A stretch of DNA of 64,000 nucleotides from Ruminococcaceae bacterium UBA7127. GTDB taxonomy: Bacteria > Bacillota > Clostridia > Oscillospirales > Acutalibacteraceae. Of this stretch, positions 43,326-51,547 are shown in pieces; positions within the stretch are counted from its first letter, which is position 1, and each line of letters starts with the position of its first letter. Below the pieces are notes generated by a model. It was not told the origin of the DNA. It made no database searches and saw only the letters and a list, made by a program, of their open reading frames with translations. Both the position numbers and the translations under genes were made by a program. The stretch covers positions 1-64,000 of the forward strand of contig DKXL01000054.1 of assembly GCA_002493005.1 (NCBI GenBank). Direction: 5' to 3'.

Positions 43326-44108
43326 GTGCTTATAATCACAAGTAAGGATAATATCAATATTAAAAATGTAGTTAAACTCAAAAAAAGTGCAAAGTTTAGA
43401 CGTGAATGTGGGTTGTTTGTGGCTGAAGGCGTGCGTATTTGTATGGATGCATTATATAGTGAGTCGCATATTGATACTTTGTTTGTTACCGAAAAATCCA
43501 TTGAAAAGCATACCTCAGAGTACGAGAAATTGTCTGAATATGCAGACAAAACTTATATTATTTCACCTGCACTGTTTTCTTTGATAAGCGACACCAAAAC
43601 TCCGCAAGGTTTTCTTTGCACAATAAAAGCACTTGACAAAACTTTTCAGTTTGATACAATAAAAAATAGTGACAAATTTTTAGCATTGGACAATTTACAG
43701 GATCCAAGCAATCTCGGTACAATTTTGCGTACAGCCGAGGCTTTTAATATTAGCGGCGTAATACTGTCTAAGGACTGTTGTGACATTTACAGTCCTAAGG
43801 TAGTTCGAGGCAGTATGGGTGCTGTGTTCAGAATTCCGTTTATGATTTGTGATTCGGTTTGCAAATTTTTAAACGATAATCCGCAGCTAAACTCTTTTGC
43901 TGCTGTTGTGTCTACAGAGGCAAATAAAGTCACTCAAACAATATTTAACACACCTTGCGTTGTCGTTATCGGTAACGAGGGTAACGGCATCAAGGCAGAA
44001 ACAATAAAAGCCTGTGAGAAATCAATTACAATACCAATGGACGGCAGAGCCGAATCTTTGAATGCTTCGATAGCTGCCTCAATAATAATGTGGGAAATGA
44101 TAAGATGA
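43326..44108 (+). CDS. TrmH/SpoU family RNA 2'-O-methyltransferase
   Basis: A SAM-dependent methyltransferase acting on the ribose of rRNA or tRNA. The N-terminal substrate-binding part carries FVAEGVRI near residue 33. The knotted SpoU domain shows LDNLQDPSNLGTILRTAEAF near residue 120, then IGNEGNGI near 218 and IPMDGRAESLNASIAASI near 237, the three family motifs. The start is GTG 43326 with GGGGGAT upstream. It overlaps dprA by 4 bases (ATGA). The exact nucleotide target is unknown. Confidence 0.9.
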   Translation: MLIITSKDNINIKNVVKLKKSAKFRRECGLFVAEGVRICMDALYSESHIDTLFVTEKSIEKHTSEYEKLSEYADKTYIISPALFSLISDTKTPQGFLCTIKALDKTFQFDTIKNSDKFLALDNLQDPSNLGTILRTAEAFNISGVILSKDCCDIYSPKVVRGSMGAVFRIPFMICDSVCKFLNDNPQLNSFAAVVSTEANKVTQTIFNTPCVVVIGNEGNGIKAETIKACEKSITIPMDGRAESLNASIAASIIMWEMIR

Positions 44109-45388
44109 TATCAGCTAATGCAAAGTATTGGATATGGTTAACTTTAGCACTTGGATATAACAATCCAAAGGTAAAAAGAATTTTTGAGTTGTATAGTGAT
44201 ATTGCTGATTTTTATTTAGGAAGAGAAAATGAGTGGCGTATTTGCGGTATTTTTTCGCAGAATGATATTGCAAAACTTTCAAAAGCAAGCATTGACGATG
44301 CTCAAAATATAATCAACAGATGCAACGAATTAAATTATTCGATTGTTTGTATTGATGATGAAACTTATCCACAGTGTTTATATAACATTGATACTCCTCC
44401 TGCATTAATTTATGTAGACGGACATCTTCCGGATGTTGACAATCAGTTTTCGATAGGAATTGTCGGAACTCGTCGTGCAACTCAATATGGATTAAAAAAT
44501 TCATACAAGTTTGCATATGCGCTTTCTAAATACGGTATAATTATTGTAAGCGGCGGTGCATTAGGTGTTGACGGTGCGTCACACAGAGGCTCGCTTGCCG
44601 CTGACGGAGTTACAGTTTGTGTGAGAGGCTGTGGCTTAAACTGCAAATACCTTGCAGAAAATGCTGATATTCGAAGGACTATTCCGCGCAAAGGTGCGGT
44701 TATTTCCGAGTACCCACCGGATGAAACACCGCGAAATTATTATTTCCCTGCAAGAAATCGAATTATATCTGCATTATCTAACGGTATTCTCATCATAGAG
44801 TCCGGTGTCAAAAGCGGTTCTCTTATAACCGCAAATTTAGCTCTTGAGCAAGGGAAAGATGTTTTTGCCTTGCTCGGAAACAACAGCCCTCAAAACGAGG
44901 GTTCAAACAATCGCATAAAAGAAGGCAGTGCAATCCCGGTCACTGACTTTATGGATATATTAAATGAATATGACAATCTTTATGCAACAAACGGAGAGGT
45001 CGATTTCAGCGCAATAAATCTTGAAGATATATTAGCTGCTCCCGTCAAAGGAGCACGGCATCTACAGGAACGGCGTATTTACTTAAACGAGAATAAAAAA
45101 TCGACGCTTGAGAAAGAACCAAAGCAAATATTAAAAACTCAAAAAGATGCAGAAAATAACAAAACCGCTCAAATTAGTGAGCATAAAATAATTGAGCACA
45201 AAAAGAATTTAGATTTGCCTAATATTGCACAGAAGGTTTATGATTACATAGGCAATGAGCCTGTGCATATAGATAGAATTTCCAATGACTTGAATATTCC
45301 CATGTTTAAGGTGCTTACTGCGTTGACTATGCTTGAAATGAAAGGGCTTGTAACCGCTTTGCAGGGAAGAAAGTACATTTTAAAATAA
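44105..45388 (+). CDS. dprA: DNA-processing protein DprA
   Basis: Binds incoming single-stranded DNA and loads RecA during natural transformation. The Rossmann-like DprA core shows IGIVGTRRATQYG near residue 119, SGGALGVDGASH near 152 and PARNRIISALSNGILIIESG near 216. A linker of about 60 polar residues precedes a C-terminal winged-helix domain (about 365-427). ATG 44105 overlaps the trmH stop as ATGA; an upstream GTG at 44090 is in frame but less likely. dprA-topA-trmFO is a common Firmicutes order. No other competence gene lies in the window. Confidence 0.92.
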   Translation: MISANAKYWIWLTLALGYNNPKVKRIFELYSDIADFYLGRENEWRICGIFSQNDIAKLSKASIDDAQNIINRCNELNYSIVCIDDETYPQCLYNIDTPPALIYVDGHLPDVDNQFSIGIVGTRRATQYGLKNSYKFAYALSKYGIIIVSGGALGVDGASHRGSLAADGVTVCVRGCGLNCKYLAENADIRRTIPRKGAVISEYPPDETPRNYYFPARNRIISALSNGILIIESGVKSGSLITANLALEQGKDVFALLGNNSPQNEGSNNRIKEGSAIPVTDFMDILNEYDNLYATNGEVDFSAINLEDILAAPVKGARHLQERRIYLNENKKSTLEKEPKQILKTQKDAENNKTAQISEHKIIEHKKNLDLPNIAQKVYDYIGNEPVHIDRISNDLNIPMFKVLTALTMLEMKGLVTALQGRKYILK

Positions 45389-45402
45389 ATCGGAGGTCTG
45401 AA

Positions 45403-47493
45403 ATGTCAGATTTGGTAATTGTGGAGTCGCCTGCAAAGGCTAAAACAATAAAAAAATATCTTGGCAGTGGCTACGAGGTCGTAGCTTCAATGGGTCATGT
45501 CCGTGATTTGCCAAAGTCAAGATTGAGTGTAGATATAAAAAACAGCTTTACTCCTAAATATGAAATAATAAAGGGAAAAGAAAAGCTAGTAGATGAACTA
45601 AAGTCAACGGCTGACAAGTGTGACAATATTTTCCTTGCAACCGACCCTGATCGTGAGGGTGAAGCTATATCTTGGCATCTTGCATATATATTGGGATTGC
45701 CGACGGATGAAACAAACAGAGTAGAATTTAATGAGATTACAAAAACCGGTGTAACTAACGGAATGAGTAATCCCCGAAAAATAAATATTGATTTGGTTAA
45801 CGCACAACAGGCAAGACGTGTTCTTGACCGTCTTGTAGGTTACAAGCTCAGCCCGTTTATTTCACAAAAAATAAGACGAGGTCTTTCTGCCGGCAGAGTA
45901 CAGTCTGTTGCAGTAAGAATTATTGTTGACCGCGAAGAAGAAATCAGAAAATTCAAGCCTGAGGAGTATTGGTCAATAGATGCAAAATTTATTCCTAAAG
46001 GCAGCAGAAAATCATTTACAGCATCACTGTATTCCGATGCTAACGGCAAAATTAAGATTACAAATCAACAACAGGCAGAAAAAATAGAGGCAGATTTGCA
46101 GGATGCCGAATATATAATCACAAAGGTGAAGAACGGCACTCGCAAAAAATCTCCTGCACCGCCTTTTATAACATCAACCCTTCAGCAGGAAGCATCACGT
46201 AAACTTGGTTTTCAGTCACGTCGTACAATGAAGGTTGCTCAGGAACTCTATGAGGGCGTTGATATTAACGGAATGGGTGCAACCGGTCTTATAACATATA
46301 TGAGAACTGACTCGCTCAGGATCTCTAATGTTGCTATTGAAGAAGCAACTGAATTTATTAAATCTCAGTATGGTGATAAGTATTTACCTGCAAAGCCACG
46401 TTTCTTTAAGTCAAGAAACAACGCTCAAGACGGTCACGAGGCAATCCGCCCTTCAATGCCTCATCTTACGCCGGACAGTGTAAAGTCAAGTCTTACATCA
46501 GACCAATATAAGCTATATAAGCTGATTTGGAACAGATTTACAGCATCACAAATGGCTGACTGTATTCAAAAGACAACTCAGGCTGATATTTCAGCTAACG
46601 GATATATTTTTAAGGCATCAGGATACAGAGTGGATTTTGACGGTTTTACAACACTTTATGTGGAGGGAAAGGACGAAGAAGAAGAAAAATCAACACAGCT
46701 TCCTCCGCTTGAGAACAATATGCCTGTAAAGTGTAAAGAGCTTAAGAAAAATCAGCATTTTACACAACCTCCCGCAAGATACACAGAGGCATCATTAATT
46801 AAGGCTCTTGAAGAATACGGAATTGGCAGACCGTCAACCTATGCCGCAACAATTACTACCATAACAAGCCATGAATATGTAAAACGCGAGGGCAAAAGTC
46901 TTGTTCCTACCGAGCTTGGCGAGGTAACAACTAACCTTATGAAAGAGCGTTTTCCAAAGATTGTTAATGTAAAGTTTACAACACAGATGGAAGAAAACCT
47001 TGATATGGTTGAGGGTGGCAAGGAAGAATGGGTAAATCTGCTTGACGATTTTTATGGTGATTTTGAGAAAACCCTCAAAAAGGCAAAAACAGATATGGAG
47101 GGTGTAAAAATTCAGCTCAAAGAGGATGAAACTGACATTGTTTGCGACAAGTGCGGACGAAAAATGGTAGTAAAAGTAGGCAGATATGGCAAGTTTATTG
47201 CTTGTCCCGGCTATCCTGAGTGTAAAAACATTCTGAAATATGTTGAAAAGACCGGAGTAAAATGTCCTAAATGTGATGGCGATGTTATTGTAAAACACAC
47301 CAAAACAAAAAGAATATTCTATGGATGTTCAAACTATCCGCAATGTGATTTTGTTAGCTGGAACGAGCCGTCAAATGAAAAATGCCCACAGTGTGGAGAA
47401 ATTCTTTATAAGAAAAAAGGCAAGAAGCCGGTGCTATTCTGTGCAACAGATGGTTGCGGCTTTACAAAGACTGTAAATTTGGATGAAAAATAA
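45403..47493 (+). CDS. topA: DNA topoisomerase I (type IA)
   Basis: Relaxes negative supercoils by transient single-strand breaks. The Toprim domain has VESPAKAKTI at the start and DPDREGEAISWHL near residue 79. The catalytic tyrosine is Y299 in TYMRTDSLRIS, and GRPSTYA lies near 477. Three C-terminal zinc ribbons follow, beginning CDKCGRKM near 583, CPKCDGD near 623 and CPQCGEIL near 662. The length of 696 residues is typical. GGAGG lies before the ATG, and its stop overlaps the trmFO start by one base. Confidence 0.97.
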   Translation: MSDLVIVESPAKAKTIKKYLGSGYEVVASMGHVRDLPKSRLSVDIKNSFTPKYEIIKGKEKLVDELKSTADKCDNIFLATDPDREGEAISWHLAYILGLPTDETNRVEFNEITKTGVTNGMSNPRKINIDLVNAQQARRVLDRLVGYKLSPFISQKIRRGLSAGRVQSVAVRIIVDREEEIRKFKPEEYWSIDAKFIPKGSRKSFTASLYSDANGKIKITNQQQAEKIEADLQDAEYIITKVKNGTRKKSPAPPFITSTLQQEASRKLGFQSRRTMKVAQELYEGVDINGMGATGLITYMRTDSLRISNVAIEEATEFIKSQYGDKYLPAKPRFFKSRNNAQDGHEAIRPSMPHLTPDSVKSSLTSDQYKLYKLIWNRFTASQMADCIQKTTQADISANGYIFKASGYRVDFDGFTTLYVEGKDEEEEKSTQLPPLENNMPVKCKELKKNQHFTQPPARYTEASLIKALEEYGIGRPSTYAATITTITSHEYVKREGKSLVPTELGEVTTNLMKERFPKIVNVKFTTQMEENLDMVEGGKEEWVNLLDDFYGDFEKTLKKAKTDMEGVKIQLKEDETDIVCDKCGRKMVVKVGRYGKFIACPGYPECKNILKYVEKTGVKCPKCDGDVIVKHTKTKRIFYGCSNYPQCDFVSWNEPSNEKCPQCGEILYKKKGKKPVLFCATDGCGFTKTVNLDEK

Positions 47494-48812
47494 TGCATAT
47501 TAATGTTATTGGTGCAGGACTTGCCGGTTGTGAGGCTGCAATGCAAATTGCGTCACGAAAAATCAATGTTCACCTGTACGAAATGAAACCACAAAAAAAG
47601 ACGCCTGCTCACCACACGGATATGTTTGCTGAGCTTGTGTGCTCAAATTCACTTAAGGCACTTCGTGTTGAAAGTGCGGCTGGTCTGCTTAAAGAAGAAA
47701 TGCGCAGATTAAATTCTTTTCTTATGAGGTGCGCTGATACCTGTCGTGTACCGGCAGGAGGAGCGCTTGCAGTTGACAGAGAGCTTTTTTCAGCTGCCGC
47801 AACGCAGGGAATAAAAAATAATCCTTATATTAAGGTAATAAATACTGAAGTCACTAAAATTCCCGAAAATGAAATTACAATAGTTGCAAGCGGTCCTTTA
47901 ACTTCAGAACCGCTTGCAGAATATATCAAGAATATGTTTGGTACTTCACTTTCATTTTTTGATGCTGCTGCTCCGATTGTAATGGCTGACAGCATAGATA
48001 TGGAATATGCATTCTTTGCATCACGTTATGACAAGGGTGATGGAGAGGATTACATTAACTGTCCTATGAACAAAGAAGAGTATGAAATATTCTATAATGC
48101 TCTTGTTTGTGCGGAGCGAGCTCCGTTACACGACTGTGATGTTAACAATCCTAAGGTGTACGAGGGTTGTATGCCTGTTGAGGTAATGGCTCAGAGAGGC
48201 GAGGGCACGCTCAGATTCGGTCCGATGAAACCTGTTGGCCTTATAAATCCTAAGACCGGGCACAGACCTTGGGCTGTTTTACAGCTTCGCAAGGAAAATA
48301 CAGCGGGAGCAACATATAATCTTGTAGGGTTTCAGACAAATCTTAAATTTCCCGAACAAAAGCGTGTGTTTTCTCTCATACCTGCACTGCATAATGCGGA
48401 ATTTGCACGCTATGGTGTAATGCACAGGAATACTTTTTTGAATTCGCCAAAGATTTTAAACAGCGATTATTCTGTAAAAGAAAATAATCATTTGTTTTTT
48501 GCAGGACAAATTACAGGTGTTGAGGGATATATGGAATCTGCTTCATCAGGAATAATGGCAGGAATCAATGCTTGTAGGATTCTTAATGGCAAAAAAACAC
48601 TCACATTACCTGAAACAACAATGATTGGTGCTCTTTCGGCATATATTTCAAACCCGAGTGTGGACAAGTTCCAGCCTATGGGTGCAAACTTTGGTGTGTT
48701 GCCTGAACTGGAAAACAGACCTCGTGACAAACGTGAGCGAGGTGCTGCTTATTCACAAAGAGCACTCGAAAATTTAGATAAATTTATCATAGAAAATGCG
48801 GTGGGTGATTAG
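47493..48812 (+). CDS. trmFO: Methylenetetrahydrofolate-tRNA-(uracil-5-)-methyltransferase
   Basis: A folate- and FAD-dependent enzyme that makes m5U54 in the tRNA T-loop. The FAD-binding start is VIGAGLAGCEAAMQIA. The catalytic cysteine region reads ELVCSNSLKAL near residue 51, and the second reads EGCMPVEVMAQRGEGTLRFGP near residue 224. The C-terminal FAD contact is GQITGVEGYMESASSG near 340. The length of 439 residues is normal. The gene overlaps topA by one base, and plsX begins just after it. Confidence 0.96.
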   Translation: MHINVIGAGLAGCEAAMQIASRKINVHLYEMKPQKKTPAHHTDMFAELVCSNSLKALRVESAAGLLKEEMRRLNSFLMRCADTCRVPAGGALAVDRELFSAAATQGIKNNPYIKVINTEVTKIPENEITIVASGPLTSEPLAEYIKNMFGTSLSFFDAAAPIVMADSIDMEYAFFASRYDKGDGEDYINCPMNKEEYEIFYNALVCAERAPLHDCDVNNPKVYEGCMPVEVMAQRGEGTLRFGPMKPVGLINPKTGHRPWAVLQLRKENTAGATYNLVGFQTNLKFPEQKRVFSLIPALHNAEFARYGVMHRNTFLNSPKILNSDYSVKENNHLFFAGQITGVEGYMESASSGIMAGINACRILNGKKTLTLPETTMIGALSAYISNPSVDKFQPMGANFGVLPELENRPRDKRERGAAYSQRALENLDKFIIENAVGD

Positions 48813-48813
48813 A

Positions 48814-49794
48814 ATGAACATTATAGTCGATGCATTCGGAGGCGACAATGCTCCGCTTGAAATTATTAAAGGCTGTGTTGATGCTGTCAAAGAATATGGC
48901 ATCAGCGTTACATTGACCGGCGATGAGAACAAAATCAAAAAGGTTTTTGTTGACAATTCGCTCTCACAAGAGAATATTAGCATCTATAATTGCTCTCAAG
49001 TAATCACTATGGAAGATTCAGCTGACAGTGTTATTAAGGAAAAAAAAGACAGCTCAATGGCAGTTGGTCTAAAACTTCTCAGCCAAGGTGAGGGAGATGC
49101 CTTTGTCAGTGCAGGTAACAGCGGTGCTTTGTGTATGGGAGCTACCCTCGGAATAAAGCGCATCAAAGGTATAAAGCGTCCGGCTTTCGCACCCGTTATG
49201 CCGTCAGAAACAGGCTTTTTTATGCTAATGGACGGTGGGGCAAACATTGAGTGCCGCCCTGAAATGCTTTATCAGTTTGCTCTTATGGGGTCAATATATA
49301 TGAGTAAGGTTATGGGAGTTAAAAATCCCCGCATAGGTTTGGCAAATGTAGGTGCAGAGGACCACAAAGGCACCGAGCTTTACCGCAGTACATATGAGCT
49401 GCTCAAAAACAGCAAGCTTAATTTTATTGGTAATGTTGAAGGAAGAGATATTCCTGCCGGAGCATGTGATGTTGTAGTATGTGACGGTTTTACAGGCAAT
49501 CTTATTCTAAAAACATACGAAGGTGTAGCGCTTACGCTTATGAAGCAAATTAAGCATATGTTTTCTGACAGTGCAAAGGGCAAGCTTGCCGCTGCTATGG
49601 TAATGAAGGATTTAAAGACGTTAAAAACACATTTTGACTATAATCGCTATGGCGGTGCACCGATTCTTGGTTCGTCAAAGCCTGTGTTTAAAGCTCACGG
49701 CAGCGCAAAGGCGGTTACTGTAAAGAATGCAATTCGTCTTTCAGTTGAATATGTAAAAGCGAATGCTATTGAAGAAATTTCTTCATCATTATAA
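48814..49794 (+). CDS. plsX: Phosphate acyltransferase PlsX
   Basis: Converts acyl-ACP to acyl phosphate, the first step of glycerophospholipid synthesis in most Firmicutes. The sequence begins MNIIVDAFGGDNAP and shows SAGNSGALCMGATL near residue 101, then DGGANIECRPEML near 139 and CDGFTGNLILKTYEG near 221, all typical of PlsX. The length of 326 residues is normal. ATG 48814 is chosen over the in-frame ATG at 48796, which lies inside trmFO. The common plsX-acpP-rnc order is broken here because no acyl carrier protein gene lies before rnc. Confidence 0.95.
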   Translation: MNIIVDAFGGDNAPLEIIKGCVDAVKEYGISVTLTGDENKIKKVFVDNSLSQENISIYNCSQVITMEDSADSVIKEKKDSSMAVGLKLLSQGEGDAFVSAGNSGALCMGATLGIKRIKGIKRPAFAPVMPSETGFFMLMDGGANIECRPEMLYQFALMGSIYMSKVMGVKNPRIGLANVGAEDHKGTELYRSTYELLKNSKLNFIGNVEGRDIPAGACDVVVCDGFTGNLILKTYEGVALTLMKQIKHMFSDSAKGKLAAAMVMKDLKTLKTHFDYNRYGGAPILGSSKPVFKAHGSAKAVTVKNAIRLSVEYVKANAIEEISSSL

Positions 49795-49880
49795 TCATTA
49801 ACTGTCAGCTGCCGAAATTCGGCAAATAGGACGGATAATATAAATATCAGTTATAGTATACACGGATTTAGGAGTTTAGG

Positions 49881-50558
49881 ATGGAAGATTTACAGAAAAA
49901 AATCGGATATCAGTTTAATAACAAGAGTTTGCTTAGTGAGGCGCTCACTCATTCATCTTATGCAAACGAGCATAAGTCAAAGCACATAAAGTACAACGAG
50001 CGTCTTGAATTTTTGGGTGATGCAGTGCTGTCTATCGCTGTTTCCGATTATATTTTTAAAAATTGCCCTGAGTTGCCTGAGGGTGAGCTTACAAAGCTAA
50101 GAGCGTCGCTTGTGTGTGAAAAAACACTTTTTGAATTTGCGAAAAGCATAAATTTAGGCGAACATCTTATGCTTAGCAAGGGTGAGCGCAATAATGGCGG
50201 TGCACAACGTCCGTCAATTTTATCAGATGCATTTGAAGCATTAATTGCCGCAATTTATATTGATGGCGGAATGGATGCTGCAACTAAGCATATTATGAAT
50301 TTTATTATTCCTGCAATTAAAAATTCAAAGAAGAAACGGCTAAATGATTACAAAACCGCCTTGCAGGAGATTATCCAGAAAAATCCCGGAGAACAGCTTG
50401 AATATGTTTTGGTGGGAGCAAGCGGACCGGATCACGACAAGCATTTTGTTGTTGAAGTTCACCTTAACAGCAATGTAATAGGCAAGGGCGGAGGAAGAAG
50501 CAAAAAAGAGGCTGAGCAGCAGGCGGCAAGAGAAGCCTTGGAGTTGATGGGTTATTAA
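49881..50558 (+). CDS. rnc: Ribonuclease III
   Basis: Cuts double-stranded RNA in rRNA processing and mRNA decay. The catalytic domain carries NERLEFLGDAVLS near residue 41 and DAFEALIAAIYID near residue 116, with the expected acidic residues. A double-stranded RNA-binding domain occupies about 155-225, with GKGGGRSKKEAEQQAA. The length is 225 residues, and AGGAG precedes the ATG. The 3' end overlaps the start of the radical SAM gene. The 86-base spacer upstream contains only a short TGCCGA/TCGGCA hairpin near 49810. Confidence 0.95.
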   Translation: MEDLQKKIGYQFNNKSLLSEALTHSSYANEHKSKHIKYNERLEFLGDAVLSIAVSDYIFKNCPELPEGELTKLRASLVCEKTLFEFAKSINLGEHLMLSKGERNNGGAQRPSILSDAFEALIAAIYIDGGMDAATKHIMNFIIPAIKNSKKKRLNDYKTALQEIIQKNPGEQLEYVLVGASGPDHDKHFVVEVHLNSNVIGKGGGRSKKEAEQQAAREALELMGY

Positions 50559-51537
50559 ACACAGTAATATTTCAATTTTTATTCCGCATAACGGCTGCCC
50601 GCATAAATGCAGTTTTTGCAATCAGAAAAATATCACAGGTCAAGCATATCAGCCAACGCCAAGCGATGTTGAAAATACAATAAAAAAAGCAATAATTGAT
50701 TTGGGTAATGATACTCACAGTGCAGAGATTGCTTTTTTTGGAGGAAGCTTTACCGCAATAGACAGAAACTATATGGTTAGTTTACTTGAAGCAGCAAAGC
50801 CGTATACCGACATCTTTTATGGTATTAGAATTTCAACTCGTCCCGATTGTATTGATGATAGTATCCTTAAATTGTTAAAACAATACAAAGTAACTTCAAT
50901 CGAGCTTGGCGCACAGTCAATGGATGATATTGTTCTGAGTGCAAATAACAGAGGACACAGTTCAGCGGATGTTGTTTATGCTTCAAAACTTATAAAGTCA
51001 TATGGCTTTTCGCTCGGCTTGCAGATGATGACAGGGCTGTATAGGTCAACTGTTCAGACCGATATTTTAACAGCTGAGCAGTTTATTGCGCTTATGCCCG
51101 ATACAGTCAGAATTTACCCTACTGTTGTTATGCGTGACACTGAGCTTGAGAGTCTGTATAACAGCGGAGTATTTTTGCCTTACTCGCTTGAAGCGTCGAT
51201 AGAGCTTTGTTCCAAGCTTATTGAGATGTTTGAAGATAACAACATCAACATAATCAGGCTTGGGCTTCACTATTCTGACAGCCTTATTAAAAACAGTATT
51301 GGTAACAATTATCATCCGGCTTTTAAGGAACTGTGTGAAAATCGGATTTTTTACAATAAATTTTACAGAATTGCTCAAAAATCAGACGGATTTAATACGG
51401 TATTTATTAATCAAAGGTCACTTTCTAAGTTTTTGGGACAGAAAAAATCCAATTTATCAGCTTTTGAAAAACTTGGCTATAAATTTGATATAAAATTTGA
51501 TAACACTTTGCCAAAATACGATTTATACTTAAAATAG
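50554..51537 (+). CDS. Elp3-like radical SAM protein with apparent AUU start
   Basis: A radical SAM protein of 327 residues of the type found between rnc and smc in many Clostridia. The Fe-S motif CPHKCSFC lies near residue 15, followed by FFGGSFTAID near 63 and RISTRPDCIDD near 91. It lacks the acetyltransferase domain of full Elp3, and its function is unknown. In this frame there is no ATG, GTG or TTG between the stop at 50545 and the Fe-S motif. The likely start is ATT 50554, overlapping the rnc stop, with GGAG 10 bases upstream, giving (M)KHSNISIFIPHNG as the expected N-terminus. A start at the first canonical codon, TTG 50701, would delete the Fe-S site. Confidence 0.88.
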   Translation: MKHSNISIFIPHNGCPHKCSFCNQKNITGQAYQPTPSDVENTIKKAIIDLGNDTHSAEIAFFGGSFTAIDRNYMVSLLEAAKPYTDIFYGIRISTRPDCIDDSILKLLKQYKVTSIELGAQSMDDIVLSANNRGHSSADVVYASKLIKSYGFSLGLQMMTGLYRSTVQTDILTAEQFIALMPDTVRIYPTVVMRDTELESLYNSGVFLPYSLEASIELCSKLIEMFEDNNINIIRLGLHYSDSLIKNSIGNNYHPAFKELCENRIFYNKFYRIAQKSDGFNTVFINQRSLSKFLGQKKSNLSAFEKLGYKFDIKFDNTLPKYDLYLK

Positions 51538-51547
51538 GAGCATAATA

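Noticed and set aside
50530..50570. Programmed frameshift from rnc into the radical SAM gene.
   Set aside because: No slippery heptamer is seen at the junction and both products have complete, normal ends if translation restarts at the overlapping ATT.
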